DNA from: Cycas panzhihuaensis
Taxonomy: Eukaryota > Cycadophyta
Length of the DNA stretch: 64,000 bases
Assembly: GCA_023213395.1 (NCBI GenBank)
Contig: CM041465.1
Coordinates: 50,909,741 to 50,973,740, forward strand
Direction of reading: 5' to 3'
A program made the position numbers and the translations under genes. Below, piece by piece: positions 11,049-21,600 of this stretch (position 1 is the first letter of the stretch; every line of letters begins with the position of its first letter). Below the pieces are notes generated by a model that worked only from the letters and a program-made list of their open reading frames with translations, had not been told where the DNA came from and did not search any database.

Positions 11049-12074
11049 CTGGAAGATGTTTGGAAGCTCCCCCTTATTCTGAAAATAGCTATTTTCTGGT
11101 GGACATGTTTCATGAATAAAATTCTCACTGTAGATAACCTTTAAAAGCGAGGCTTCATGTTGGCTAACAGATGTGTGCTATGCTGTAAAGGGGAGGAATC
11201 CATTGATCACATCATCCTTGAGTGTCCTTTCACAAAGGAAGTTTGGAAGTTGTTGCTTAGAAAACTAGAAGTATACTAGACTTTCTCGCAAAGGACAGCT
11301 ATCCTCTAGCTTACTTGGCAAAGCCCATTCAAAAGTAATACTCTCAGCCACATCTGGGAGAATACGCTCCTGATTCTGGCATGGAATATCTGGAAAGAAA
11401 GGAACAACATGATTTTCTAGGGAAAAGAGAAAGACCAGATGGCCGTCTATCTCAAAATCTGTTCAGACATCAGAGAAAACGTTGGAAAAGCTAAAGAAAA
11501 ATGCATATCCCTGGCAGAAAGTAGGATTTTGCTCAAATGGGGCATAGAACATGAATTTGAGGTTTCTAAGCCCAGAAGTACTAGATGGATCCCTCCAGTC
11601 AAGCCCTGGATCAAAATTAATTTTGACAAGGCAGCGAAAGGGAACCCTGGAGAAGCTGGGGGAGGGGGAATCTGTAGGGATAGCAAAGGCTCTCCCATTT
11701 AGGCCTTTGCGAATTATTATGAGAACCAAACTAACAACTACGTGGAAATGCATGCTATGCTTAAAGCCCTCGACCTAGCCTACATAGGGGGCTCTCAGGG
11801 GCTGGTGATTGAGGGAGATTCTGAGGTTGTCTTAAACTCGCTAAAAGGTGAGGCCCTTTCGGACTAGAGGTTTCAAGCCATAATCAAAGATGCCAAAGAG
11901 ATCATTAAAGGAATGTCGGATGTCTGCATAAGACACACCTTGAGAGAAGGCAATAAAGTAGTAGACTTTTTGGTAAATTGGGGGGTGAGGAACAAGAGGA
12001 GTCAAGTGTGGAGATATGATTTTCCTAGGGACCTTTTGGCTGTGGTTGACAAGGATATGATATGTAGGAGCTAG
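11049..12074 (+). pseudogene. LINE ORF2 3' end: zf-RVT and RNase H domains
   Basis: A single reading frame runs from the truncation point to the TAG at 12072-12074 without any frameshift. The first part is the zinc-binding domain after plant LINE reverse transcriptases (IFWWTCFMNKILTVDNL, then CVLCCKGEESIDHIILECP, C-x2-C with a distal H and C). From about 11600 it is an RVT_3 type RNase H: WIKINFDKAAKGNPGEAGGG, where the first catalytic Asp lies in NFDKA, then EMHAMLKALDLA with the catalytic Glu and VIEGDSEVVLNSL with the next Asp. Five in-frame stops are four TAG where Trp fits and one TAA where Gln fits, all explained by C-to-T or G-to-A changes. Confidence 0.9.
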
Positions 12075-12230
12075 CCGCGGGACTTGTCCCGGCATTCTAG
12101 TCCTCTCACCTAAACCATGGGGTTGTCACGGTTAACTTTAGATTGGCATCTGATTTGCTTTTTGATGTACTAGGTTGTGGGATCCTGATTTCAAACCCAC
12201 TCTAATTCATTTTATCTTACAAAAAAAAAA
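11049..12230 (+). mobile_element. 5'-truncated L1-type LINE fragment with poly(A) tail
   Basis: Bounded by the 13-bp target duplication and ending in a run of A (12221-12230). Only the 3' end of ORF2 is present, which is usual for truncated LINE insertions. Base composition is clearly less AT-rich than its surroundings, so it is recent compared with its host element B. Confidence 0.9.
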
Positions 12231-12233
12231 GGT

Positions 12234-12246
12234 TTGTAGAACGTAG
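12234..12246. repeat. LINE target-site duplication, right copy
   Basis: TTGTAGAACGTAG directly after the poly(A) tail pairs with 11036-11048. Confidence 0.85.
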
Positions 12247-12860
12247 ATCGCTATAGAAGAAATCTAAGTAGAAAACAATTTACCAGTAATAAATTACGAT
12301 CGGTTCTAAAAGTGATTTTGTTAAAAGTGTGAAAAAGGCTAAAAATTTGAATATCTAACATTAAATTGGTCGAAATAGGGTCAAATCTACACCAAATTGG
12401 TCATATGACCAGTCAAAATTGGTGTATAGAAAATTTCTAATCTAATGGAGATGGTTTAGTTAGAAACTAATGCTTTAGTGAAGAGTTATGGTAAAAAATT
12501 ACCAATAACCTTATAAAAAATAAAAAATAAATAAAAATGAAAAGTTTTATAATAGATGAAATAACCCTTTTGAGATGGCAAATGGTCACATGATGACAAG
12601 ATAAGACCGGGGGGATAGCAGTCAAGAGTGCTAAACTCTTTAAACACCCAGATTTTAAAAATTTATATAATTAAATTTATTTATTATTATTATTATTTTT
12701 TAAACTTAAAATCTATATAAAAAAGGGAAATGAAAATGGCTGCCGCCATAATTGCAGATGGACGGGGACCTGAACTATAAGAAAATAATTTAAAATAATA
12801 AATTTGGTGCCAGAGTTGGGCGTACTTAAAAATTTATATATATGCAAAAATATAAATAAG
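12247..12860 (-). other. Element B interior, non-coding
   Basis: AT-rich element B sequence resumes after the LINE. No gene is seen. A short internal repeat is present around CCAAATTGGTCATATGACCA (12392-12411), part of it palindromic (GGTCATATGACC). Confidence 0.4.
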
Positions 12861-12861
12861 A

Positions 12862-13180
12862 GAAGTTGTTACATGCACCTAGCTGTTATTAACTGCACAG
12901 ACGCATGTGCCGTGAAGAGTACGCTACACGCAAAGCTGTTACGTGCACCTAGCTATTAAAATAAGAAAAAGCTATTAAAATAAGAAAAAGTTGCATAAAT
13001 ATCAATGTGCCTAGTTGCGAGTTGAAGCCACACGTAGGTGAGTAGAGGCGTGTGCCAGCCACCATTATGAGCAGAATGCATGCCACCACCATTATGAGCA
13101 GATTCCCAATGCAAAAGTGCTAGCGTAGAACGTATGCCACCGTTATGAGCAGATTCCCAACGTAAAAGTACTAGATGCAC
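12862..13180. repeat. Less AT-rich segment with short tandem repeats
   Basis: Two copies of GTTAC[A/G]TGCACCTAGCT (about 12867 and 12938) and two of GCTATTAAAATAAGAAAAAG (about 12950 and 12970) are followed by about 2.5 units of roughly 53 bp around CCACCATTATGAGCAGATTC (13053-13180). CpG dinucleotides survive here, unlike most of the window. An apparent minus-strand ORF (12956-13180) only reflects the repeats. Confidence 0.7.
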
Positions 13181-13279
13181 GTCACACGGATTAACCTAAT
13201 GGAGAATGGCTGAGGAACGACTGAGACTCAGGAGCATAGATCAAACGGCTGAGAGAGTAAGCAATGCAGCAAACTCCTG

Positions 13280-13666
13280 ACCTTTTCCAGGAACCAGCGA
13301 GGGCAGAGATTTCAAGGAGCTAAGAGTTCTGATCGCGACTCCAAAGATCTAAGTGTATTATCTTCTTATGAGTCGAAAGTAGATAATCTGTCTCAGGAGG
13401 TTATAGAAGACGAGAGAAGTGGCAGCAGAATGAGAGAAATGCAAGACACAATATCAAACTTGTAGGAAGAGAAAGCGAGGGTTTTGATTCAGTTGTCGGT
13501 AGAGAGTCTTCAGACAAAGCATTTACAGGATGAAATCAACAATTTGAAGGAAGGTATGCAGACCAGTGTGGAAGCTATTCTTCTGGTACAAGAGCACAAC
13601 CACTCGCATATATTGCTATTGCAAATAAGAAATGCCAAAAGTAGTTTTCTGAATCGTGGGTCTTAA
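13280..13666 (+). pseudogene. Possible captured host gene fragment, coiled-coil type
   Basis: A plus-strand frame of about 129 codons is broken by one TAG (13463-13465), where CAG is likely. The translated part is rich in E, K, Q, S and L: SYESKVDNLSQEVIEDE, then MREMQDTISNL-stop-EEKARVLIQLSVESLQTKHL and LQDEINNLKEGMQTSVEAI. Hydrophobics spaced 3 and 4 apart look like a long coiled coil. Codon use and CpG content differ from the surrounding element. It resembles no gag or pol domain I know and runs against the element's strand. Capture of cellular exons by an LTR element would explain it. A chance open frame in less AT-rich sequence is the alternative. The parent gene is not recognised. Confidence 0.45.
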
Positions 13667-13679
13667 AATGTATATATTT

Positions 13680-14130
13680 AGAAATGGTAAATAAAGTTAT
13701 TTCAGCTACCAACCAAGTAGCTCATGCAATAAGGATGGCTGTAGTGAAAGATATTCAGAGACAAATGGATGGCAACGTGCCTATTCTAGAGGTATAAGTG
13801 GTCAGGTTTATGTAAAATATTACAGTCAACAGAAAATTGATAAGCTTCAAAATACGCTCTTATAGTTTGGCATCACTGCATATAAACTATTCTATGCTCT
13901 TTGAGCTTCACACACTCAGCAACCACACCAAATATTTATGGTGGTTTCTTTATTATGTAACTTTCCTATTTGTGACAGGGGCCTCATAAATGCATGAAAT
14001 AGTGCTGAAGTAGTCTTTGTTAAGGGATTTAAAGCTCTGTTTTACAAGTTAAATAAGGTTGAATAAGGTTGGGCAAGGAGAATGTGATCCAACCAATGTG
14101 ATCCAACTAGCGGTGAGAAGAGGGCTTAAT
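13680..14130 (+). other. Possible continuation of captured sequence
   Basis: Another short plus frame begins MVNKVISATNQVAHAIRMAV (13684) and ends at 13798 next to AGAGGTATAAGT, which looks like a plant splice donor. It is in a different frame from the upstream piece, as expected if an intron lay between exons. The rest shows nothing identifiable. Confidence 0.3.
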
Positions 14131-14859
14131 GTTTTGAAGTGTTGTAGTAGAGCCAAATCAATGAGGTGTGTTGGATATAGGTGGTAAATCTATCAGGAGA
14201 CTTCAATGTAACTCTAGCTTTAGCTCCACTAGGAGGCTTATTATGTATAAAAATAATAATGAAGGAATAATAATTAATAGAATATTTCAAAGAAAAATAT
14301 ATATTTGTACAATACAAATACAGATCTATAAATCTCTTATGATTTTGTTATGTAACTAATTAAATATTGGCTTACATATGATTATGTCTCGTACATGCTA
14401 CCTTGCTATTATAGCAAATATAGAAAAGTAATCAATGGAGAGGTTCTCAAGCAAAGTTGTGGAATCTGAACCCTTATGTAAGTGCCTTCCAAATTCCTTA
14501 GGGCCTTTAAAAAATCTATGAAGAAAATATGTCAAATAAATAACTTACACATATACTTGTATCTAAAATATTGTCAAATGTGTTGCAGCAAATATTTATA
14601 TCAAAGAACCAAGATATATGTATTTAGATCTAAAAAATGAAGTAAGAACCTGGAAATAAAGTTGTAGTTGGCTTTGTAGCTGAAAATAAGCTTCAAAAGG
14701 TTCCAGTAGACAAATCTTCTTCCTAACAAGTCAAATATAGGCAGATCTACTGTTACAAATGATTTGGTGGGTAGAATATGCACCCAAAAGCTGCAAGTCT
14801 ATAAAAAACTTAAAAATATAGTCAAAAGTATAATGAAAAATATAGATCTGAAATGAAAT

Positions 14860-15080
14860 ACAACAGATCTGAACTAAATATAGTAGAAAATGCTGAAAAA
14901 ACTTGATAAAATAAGCAGATCTTAAGCTAAATAATGTAGATCTGATGTGAGTATAGCAGATCTATAGACAAATAAATATAGATTTGAACAAATATACTAG
15001 AGAATAGTGAAAAACTTGCTGAAATAAGCAGATCTATAGACTATGTAGCAGATCTGAAGTGAAATGTAGTAGATCTTGAA
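14860..15080. repeat. Degenerate array of CAGATCT motifs
   Basis: AGCAGATCT(G/T)AA-type words recur about every 30-60 bp, separated by AAATA-rich spacers, in the 5' leader of element B. Each contains a perfect AGATCT palindrome. It looks like an old, imperfect tandem repeat. Function is unknown. Confidence 0.6.
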
Positions 15081-15525
15081 GAAAACTTGTATGAGTCTTG
15101 CTTGCAGCTGAAAAACTTCACAGATCTGAGAAAATATTCAATAAGTAGACAAAAAATGCCAAGAAATAATGAACTATATGGTAAAATATATAAATATGAA
15201 GAAAGATAGCTCAAATATGAGAAAAAAACTTGAGTAAATATAACTTGCTGTTGATCTCCTTCACAAATCTTTGAAAAAGTATAGCTTGTAGCTGAATTCC
15301 TTCATAAATCTGCACAAATCTGTGAAAAAACTGAAAAAGCACTTGTTATATCACAAAAAAAAACTCAATAATGAGTAAATCTTGATGAAAAATATATAAA
15401 AATTTGCTGCAAATTTTTCAGAAAGCAAATATAGCTAATATATCTTTCTTGTAAGAAAATTTACCGTAGAATGCCAGTAAATCATGTTGCTCTTCTTCAA
15501 AACTTTAGCAGGCCAGCAATCGTCT

Positions 15526-15864
15526 ACTCTGATACCAAATGTTGGAAAATAGAATGTAGTTCCAAGTGCTCTAATACCAAATGAAGGAAAATATGTAACT
15601 GAACTATGCTCTGATACTAAATATTGGAAAATATAGAATGTAGCTAAACTGCTCTGATACCAAATGTTGGAAATAATATTTGCAGGACTATACTCTGATA
15701 CCAAATGTAGGAAGTAGAATGTAGCTCCAAGTGCTTTGATACCAAATGTAGGAAATAGAATGGAGCTAAACTACTCTGATACCAAATGTTGGAAATAGAA
15801 TGTAGCTAAACTGCTCTAATACCAAATGTAGGAAATAGAATGTAGCTAAACTGCTCTGATACCA
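15526..15864 (-). repeat. Nine-copy PBS-like tandem array across the B 5' LTR edge
   Basis: Copies of (G/A)CTCTGATACCA or close variants start at 15526, 15568, 15608, 15651, 15692, 15733, 15773, 15813 and 15853, a period of 40-43 bp. Four lie outside the LTR in the leader and five inside it. Each unit continues AAATGT(T/A)GGAAATAGAATGTAG, the LTR edge sequence. The fourth copy is the one placed as a functional priming site. Confidence 0.92.
15651..15662 (-). other. Element B primer-binding site
   Basis: GCTCTGATACCA is a perfect 12-base complement of the tRNA-Met type site TGGTATCAGAGC, two bases from the LTR edge at 15665. Confidence 0.85.
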
Positions 15865-16300
15865 AATGTAGGAAATAGAATATAGCTAAACTGAGATATA
15901 ATAAATTTTAATATATTCAAAATAATAGTATTGCATCAAATATTCAATACAAATCTATATAACAATGTAGCAATATAGATCGATGTTGAACAAATGAACT
16001 ATGAGAGCATGATAGCATTGTCTTCAATCCATTGTTATTGAGAGCATGACAAATATCCTCAAAGAAGGCGGTGTCTAAAAGACACCAAGGTTGTACACCC
16101 CATAATATAAATAATTTTGGGGGAGGAGGGAAACTCCTCAACCCCTGAATTCAAATTAATAATAAAATAATATAACTTAACTCAAATTAACATTAACTTA
16201 TCTTAACTTACCTACATGTGTTTTAGCATCACATGTGTAAATTAAGATGCACAATCCTGGTAGGTAAGAGGGAGTTGAGTGATGACATTACACTCCAATA
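15665..16300 (-). repeat. Element B 5' LTR
   Basis: Plus-strand ends are TGTTGGAAATAAT and ACTCCAATA, next to the ATTTT duplication. It contains a perfect hairpin GGTGTC-TAAAA-GACACC (16070-16086) and GAGGAG-GGAAA-CTCCTC (16123-16139). It is highly similar to the 3' copy. Confidence 0.9.
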
Positions 16301-16305
16301 ATTTT

Positions 16306-16811
16306 AAATGAAACTCAATTTTTTTTTTCATCAATATCACCATCATGATCTTTACAGCCTTTAAAAACATTAGAAAATTCTAAAAATCTCTGTCATTTTA
16401 TCTTTAAAATATGTCTTGCAATCACTCATTTTGACTATCTTAAAATTCTCTTTTCAACACAACTAATTGTTAATGTGTCATAAAAAATCATGTAGTCCTT
16501 AAGAAAATGAGTTTAGCTCCTTTTAGTGGGGCTCTTGGCCATACTAGCTTCTTCACATGACCGATTATTGATGCCTTGAGGGCTTACCGATGAACTTCAT
16601 AAAAGATTAAAATTTGATTAAATATATCAAAATATCATGTTTGCTTAATAACACACACCTCTTTATTTTGCTACATATCTACTAGTACAAACCTACTCCT
16701 ACCTATTTTATATAAATCATTCATTGATAGAATGAGTTCTCATATCATGCAACATGCCTTTAACTAAGTGCATTTACTGCTACTAATTATGAGATTATAT
16801 AAGATGGTTGG
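16306..16811 (-). other. Element D interior with conserved leader block
   Basis: No coding region. Positions about 16400-16500 align with blocks in I (34480-34600), N (47820-47900) and E (51850-51930), reading on the minus strand as an A-rich segment around GAGTGATTGCAAGACATATT. Plant copia-like leaders often keep such non-coding blocks. Confidence 0.45.
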
Positions 16812-17104
16812 TGTGAAGAAATATAAAAATGTGTATGTATTATGAATTATTGGATCTTACTCATACATAACAAGTAATAATAAAGAATACAAGTACACAA
16901 GACGTAAGATTTATATGGCAAACTATTTCAAGAAAAAAAACCATATAAGAAAATTAGTCGATTATATTTTTTTAAATCTTGATTTATACATGCTCCTTGA
17001 TATGGGTTGACTCATATTATAAATGCCACCTAAGGATTTATATAAAACCCTAAATGGCACATTAACCAATGGTTATAACTCTTGGTATTTATAACTTTTA
17101 GCTT
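16812..17104 (-). repeat. Element G 3' LTR, left part
   Basis: Aligns with 25774-26055 from TGTGAAGAAATATAAAA through CATATTATAAATGCCAC to the point where F begins. The remaining part is at 23141-23210. Confidence 0.82.
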
Positions 17105-17636
17105 TATTAAACCTTTATGTTTAAATGTTAAGTATTGTACTTTATATTGTAATATAATATACTTTATATAAGGGTGCTTTACTACCTAATGTGATAAAGT
17201 ACACAACTACATTCTTTCTAATAGTATAATGTTATGAGTTGAGGGCCAATGTTTTGTACATGTAAGTGCACATGGGTAAAGATATACATGATTGATAAGA
17301 GTTAAACAAGTAACTCTCTGAGGTTCCTCCTCCTTGTTTATATATTAAGACCATTTCTCTTTTAGATAATAAGAATGTAAGGTATTGTATTGTTATATTG
17401 ATCATTTGAATATAAGATAATCTTATTTATTTGAAGAGAGGATCAATTCCTATTCCTCTATATCTTGTATCTTTCATATACTTAATTTATTCTTACTTTA
17501 TTACTTAGTTGCTTATCTTCATAGTGCTATTGATGCGATGTTAATTATCTTATTATCTTAGCACACTCCCTCTCCATAAGATCCTAAGCTATGTTTCATT
17601 ATCATTTTATATTAGAGTTAAATGCTTAACTCAACA
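17105..17636 (+). repeat. Element F 5' LTR
   Basis: Starts TATTAAACCTTTATG (TG decayed to TA) and ends CTTAACTCAACA. It aligns with 22623-23140. Confidence 0.88.
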
Positions 17637-17638
17637 TT

Positions 17639-17650
17639 TGATATTAGAGC
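17639..17650 (+). other. Element F primer-binding site
   Basis: TGATATTAGAGC matches TGGTATCAGAGC at 10 of 12 bases. Both differences are G-to-A or C-to-T. Confidence 0.8.
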
Positions 17651-19640
17651 TAATTGGAGAGGAGTTTTTTATTATTTTCATGTTTGAAGAAGAGAGACCA
17701 GACCCTCAGTGATGACCTTCACTTTCTAAATGTAATCCAAGATTAGTTTGGTTTGTTTTTAGTAGTTTCTTTATTATTTTAAAGCTTTTGCAGGTTGGAA
17801 ATTACTAGATTTAATTTCTAGATTTTTTAAAAGTTTATTTAATATGTGCAATAAAGAAAAAATATACATATAACTAATTTTTCTTTATTTTTATAATTAC
17901 AAAAAAAAAAAAACTCCACAAAATTTGCACTCTAATTACTACAAGATCTCTTCTACTAGCTGAAAATCTATCCAGATCTATTATTCTTAGTCAATTATAA
18001 TTTGCACCTATATACATACAAAGTTAAGTAGATTTCATTTAATGTTGGATATTTTTTCCAAATGAAAAATATTATTTTCTTTGATATCTTTCCCTATACT
18101 TATATTTTATGGCCTCTTGTAGGTGTGCTACCCTATCTAGACATTAAATACTAACTTTTCAAGCTATACGATTGAGTACTAAACTTTACAGATGACATCT
18201 AATCTCTCACAACCCATGCACCCAATGTGATTTCTCTCTAGTTCATTCTCACTTAATACAACACTAAACACCACCAAATTTAAGTTGTATCCTTATTGGC
18301 CTTTGATAAAGGCCTCCTTGAAGCTTTATCATGAACATGTCACTCTATAAAGAGATCAATCCAATTATTTATTCAAAATTCATCGTTGGCTCTTGTTCAT
18401 GATTTTTAATTAAATATTTCCTTTCAAAACTTTGAAAAATTACTTTAGGTTATGAAATTTATTATATAATAAGAATATACCATTTTTAATTAAACTTTAT
18501 TTTATAAAGTTTTCATTTTAAGTGACCTTTTTATGATATTTAATCACTTTTAAAGCTATTTCAAACTTTTTAAAAAATTTTAAGCTCATTAATACTTTAA
18601 AAAATTATAAATATGTTATTTGACTAAAAAATAATTTATCATTTTTTATACTTTTAATGATAAATTCACATTATATAAGGTGTTCTAAAGCTCCCTACAT
18701 GGTGACCTTCTTACCCTAGTCATTAAAAAGTGCCCCAAAAATCATTCTTTTAATATAAAATCACTTATTTTAGAGTGGTTTAGGACTATTTAACATCTTA
18801 ACATTATTTTGATGCCATGTTCTCTTGCTGCACATGATTAAAAGTGGAATTTAGTGGTTGTTCTTTCACTTAAGAATAAGCCCATTTCAAGCATAATAAG
18901 CAAGCAAGCATTTCTTCTTTAATACTTGATACTTTTTTCAATTTTTAAGTATTTTTTATACAACACTTAAAGTATTATTTTAAGCACTCAAGTAGATTTT
19001 TTTAAAGCCTTTTGTATCAATCTTTGTAAGTAGTTATAAAGTAATATTATTATCTACTTAAGCAATTTATTTTAATCTACTTAAACCCTTAAAAAATTAC
19101 TTAAAATATTTGTTAGAGAGGTCTGAAAAAGGTTCAAACCTTGCCTCTATATCTCAAGCTTAGTGTATTTCCTAATGGATGAGTTGACTATACAGTTAGT
19201 GCATGATAATTGAGATCATCTTGAAGAAAAGAAGGTTTGAAAAGGGTGTTATTAGAGCCACAAATTCTAAGGAAAACAAAGTACGACTGTGCACATCAAC
19301 TTTACCTTGCTTATTCTAGATTTAACTTGGCTAAATATAGGATCTATTTAAAAGATTAGGGTTAGACCAACTTATTACTTAGTTCTTTATCTCTTATCAT
19401 TCTATTTAATTGTTAGATCTTCTTTATAAGATCAAGGTTATAGTATGTTAGAAAGTGGAACTTAAGTAACAAAAACCTTGAGTCTCCAAGTTATTTGCTA
19501 GTGTCAAAAGCCCTTTCTTAAATAATTAGAAGAAACTAGCTACTATTACATGCTCAATGCAAGTCATATTAAGTTAAAAAATCAAGATAATTTTTAAGAA
19601 TAGAAGAAACAAACAAAAAATTTATTAATTATAAATGAAT
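17651..19640 (+). other. Element F leader, non-coding
   Basis: About 2 kb between the priming site and gag. Dense stops in all plus frames and no domain seen. The length is unusual for a copia leader, so an unrecognised older insertion may be hidden here. Confidence 0.4.
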
Positions 19641-19780
19641 TTTAGGCTTATATATTTAGGAAAATTTCTCAACTTATTCTTGTTAAAAGCCTAATAGATA
19701 GAAAAATAATCATTTATCCTAATCTTACTTTGCTTGATACTTGAGAAGCTAAGGATGAAATTACCTTAACATTTCTTCAT

Positions 19781-20077
19781 ATGATTATGGATACTATTGT
19801 TGATCATAATATTATATCTACTTCTACTTCTAAAGAAGTTTGGGATACTTTGATTGCTTTGTATGAAAGGTTAGATGATGCTCATATTATAATGAAGAAA
19901 ACTAAATTATTTACTTTGAGATTTATTAAGCTTATGATGGACTTTTTGTCATTGATAAAAGAGATCAATCATGAATTAACTACATTAAAGAAACTAGCTT
20001 CAAATGAAGACCTTGTTATTGCCACACTTCATGCATTATCAAGGGAGTACAATGGCTTTATTTCTTCCATCACATGA
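19781..20077 (+). pseudogene. gag: Element F gag (UBN2-type capsid part)
   Basis: Open for 98 codons. It contains STSKEVWDTLIALYER, the classic copia gag helix (A-x-x-x-W-x-x-L-x-x-x-Y), followed by LFTLRF and HELTTLKKLASNEDLVIATLHALSREYNGF, which matches the Retrotran_gag_2/UBN2 pattern ending before the linker. The gag frame can be followed upstream to about 19650 through one stop. It would form the particle that packages element RNA. The downstream linker and knuckle are broken by stops. Confidence 0.85.
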
Positions 20078-20259
20078 GGAAGCACTCTTTGTGTAATGAC
20101 TTTCAATTAACTTGAAAGTTTTCTACTATGAGAGGAGCAAATCTATTCTCGTCAAGGTGAATAATCTATTTCAAATGCATTCACAGCCAAATATAAGGGC
20201 AAGCAAACTCCTAAATCTAATCTCAATAAATAGTTTAGAAACTTGAATATTGGTACATC

Positions 20260-20330
20260 AAAAGCTAATGATGTTTATCATTATTATGGCAAAAAGGGCC
20301 ACATTCAACCAGAGTGCCAAAATCATTAAT
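20260..20330 (+). pseudogene. Element F CCHC zinc knuckle, cysteines lost
   Basis: Reads VYHYYGKKGHIQPEC where C-x2-C-x4-H-x4-C is expected. Both leading cysteines are now TAT (Tyr), consistent with TGT to TAT. His and the last Cys remain. The RNA-binding function would be lost. Confidence 0.82.
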
Positions 20331-20549
20331 TTGAAATGTAATAACAATAATAACACCAATCAAAATAATAGTAATAGAAAGAATAATAGCAATAGTAATA
20401 ACCACCTCATACACCAAATCGAAGAGGATTTTAAGAAGGCCACATAGGAAGGGGATTGTTTAGAGGTGGCAACTAACACCACACTAATCAATTTGCCAAT
20501 GATGATGGCAAATTATTTTGTGTCTATTATATCATAAACAATAATAGCA

Positions 20550-20788
20550 CATATATTGTTGATTTAGGAACATCTCATCATATGACTGGTGATAAGGACT
20601 TACTTTATGTAGTTAGAGAAGGAAGAGGAAAAATAGTCACTTTAGGTAATAATGAGACTATACAGATATCTGGAGTGGGTAAAAGTGCCTCTTTCCACTT
20701 ACCATATTATCCTTTTATAATATTTCCTATAAGTGATGCCTATTCAGTACCTTTAATATATAAAGCCTTCTCTTTATTAGCTAACTAA
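20550..20788 (+). pseudogene. Element F aspartic protease fragment
   Basis: The active-site region reads YIVDLGTSHHMTGDKDLL. The copia consensus D-S/T-G is changed to D-L-G (TCA to TTA), while the following S-H-H-M-T is kept. An open frame continues to 20788 with VTLGNNETIQISGVGK, the usual second strand region. With the catalytic triad altered it would not cleave the polyprotein. Confidence 0.82.
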
Positions 20789-20939
20789 TAAGTAATAAAT
20801 AACTATCTTATTTAAGGGGTAAAATGTATTATTAGTGATAGAAATAATCAAGTGATTGTTATTGGTCATGAAGACCATGACTTTTACAAATTATATGCAT
20901 TAAACATAATACTTAATACTTCTCCTACATATTTTGTTT

Positions 20940-21600
20940 CATAGTCGCTACCCAAAGAATAACTTTGACACAACAAGCTAGACCACTTGAGCCTAGACAA
21001 CATTAAAATAATGTTTAGTAAAAGTATGGTGTATGGGCTTTTAAAGATTTCTATCTAAATGCCTTTATGAAGCTTATATTATGGGGAAATAATATTGAGT
21101 GCCTTTTCTTAAATACAAAGTATGATGTACATCATAACCATTATAATTAGAACATAAAAAATTATGTTGACCTATGTCCACACCATCTCTTAAAGGAGCA
21201 CTTTAGAGCATCACTTTTATTGATGACTTCTCATATAAGGTTTTAGTTTATTTTATCAAATATAAATTTAAGGTATTAGAAAATTTTAAACAATTCAAAC
21301 TTGCTATGGAAAATAAAGTAGATCTACTAATCAAAATACTGAAATCTAATAATAGGAGTGAATTTATTTCAAAGGAATTTAACTAGTTTTATAGAGATCA
21401 CAGGATCCAGTGACAACCTACTGCTCCATATACACCTTAGTAAAATGAAGTAGTTGAAAGGATGAACAAGACCTTGCAAAGTAAAGCTAAAGCCATGATG
21501 CATACAAAAGGGGCTTCCACTTTCTTATTAGATAGAAGTATTTCATACAATAACTTATGTTGCTAATATGAGCCCTACTATAACAGTCGTTGACATGATA
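20940..21600 (+). pseudogene. Element F GAG-pre-integrase and integrase
   Basis: Starts near HNKLDHLSLDNIKIM (zinc-binding H-x-H region, about 20970). The integrase core follows with FIDDFSYKVLVYFIKYK (first Asp, about 21220), ILKSNNRSEF where copia has S-D-N-G-G-E-F (second Asp lost), and PTAPYTP...NEVVERMNKTL (about 21415-21475). Many in-frame stops replace Gln, Trp or Arg. It would have joined element cDNA to the chromosome. This copy is dead. Confidence 0.85.

Larger units (their letters stand above)
8718..16300 (-). mobile_element. Element B: large gag-tail non-autonomous LTR element with cargo
   Basis: LTRs of about 640 bp (8718-9357 and 15665-16300) are very similar and flanked by perfect ATTTT duplications (8713-8717 and 16301-16305). 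The priming site at 15651-15662 is a perfect 12-base match, and the polypurine tract follows 9357. The interior holds a truncated gag (9840-10091), a tail ORF (9269-9664), a LINE insertion, a possible captured gene fragment near 13.3 kb and degenerate arrays near the 5' end. No protease, integrase or RT is present. The close LTRs and fewer decayed codons make it one of the younger insertions, and it sits in the interior of D. Confidence 0.9.

Noticed and set aside
11447-11753. Minus-strand and offset frames over the LINE RNase H
   Set aside because: They are shadows of the plus-strand RNase H frame, which contains the recognisable catalytic motifs.
12956-13180. Minus-strand 74-codon frame with repeated ESAHNGG
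   Set aside because: The peptide repeat only mirrors the 53-bp DNA tandem repeat. No protein family fits.
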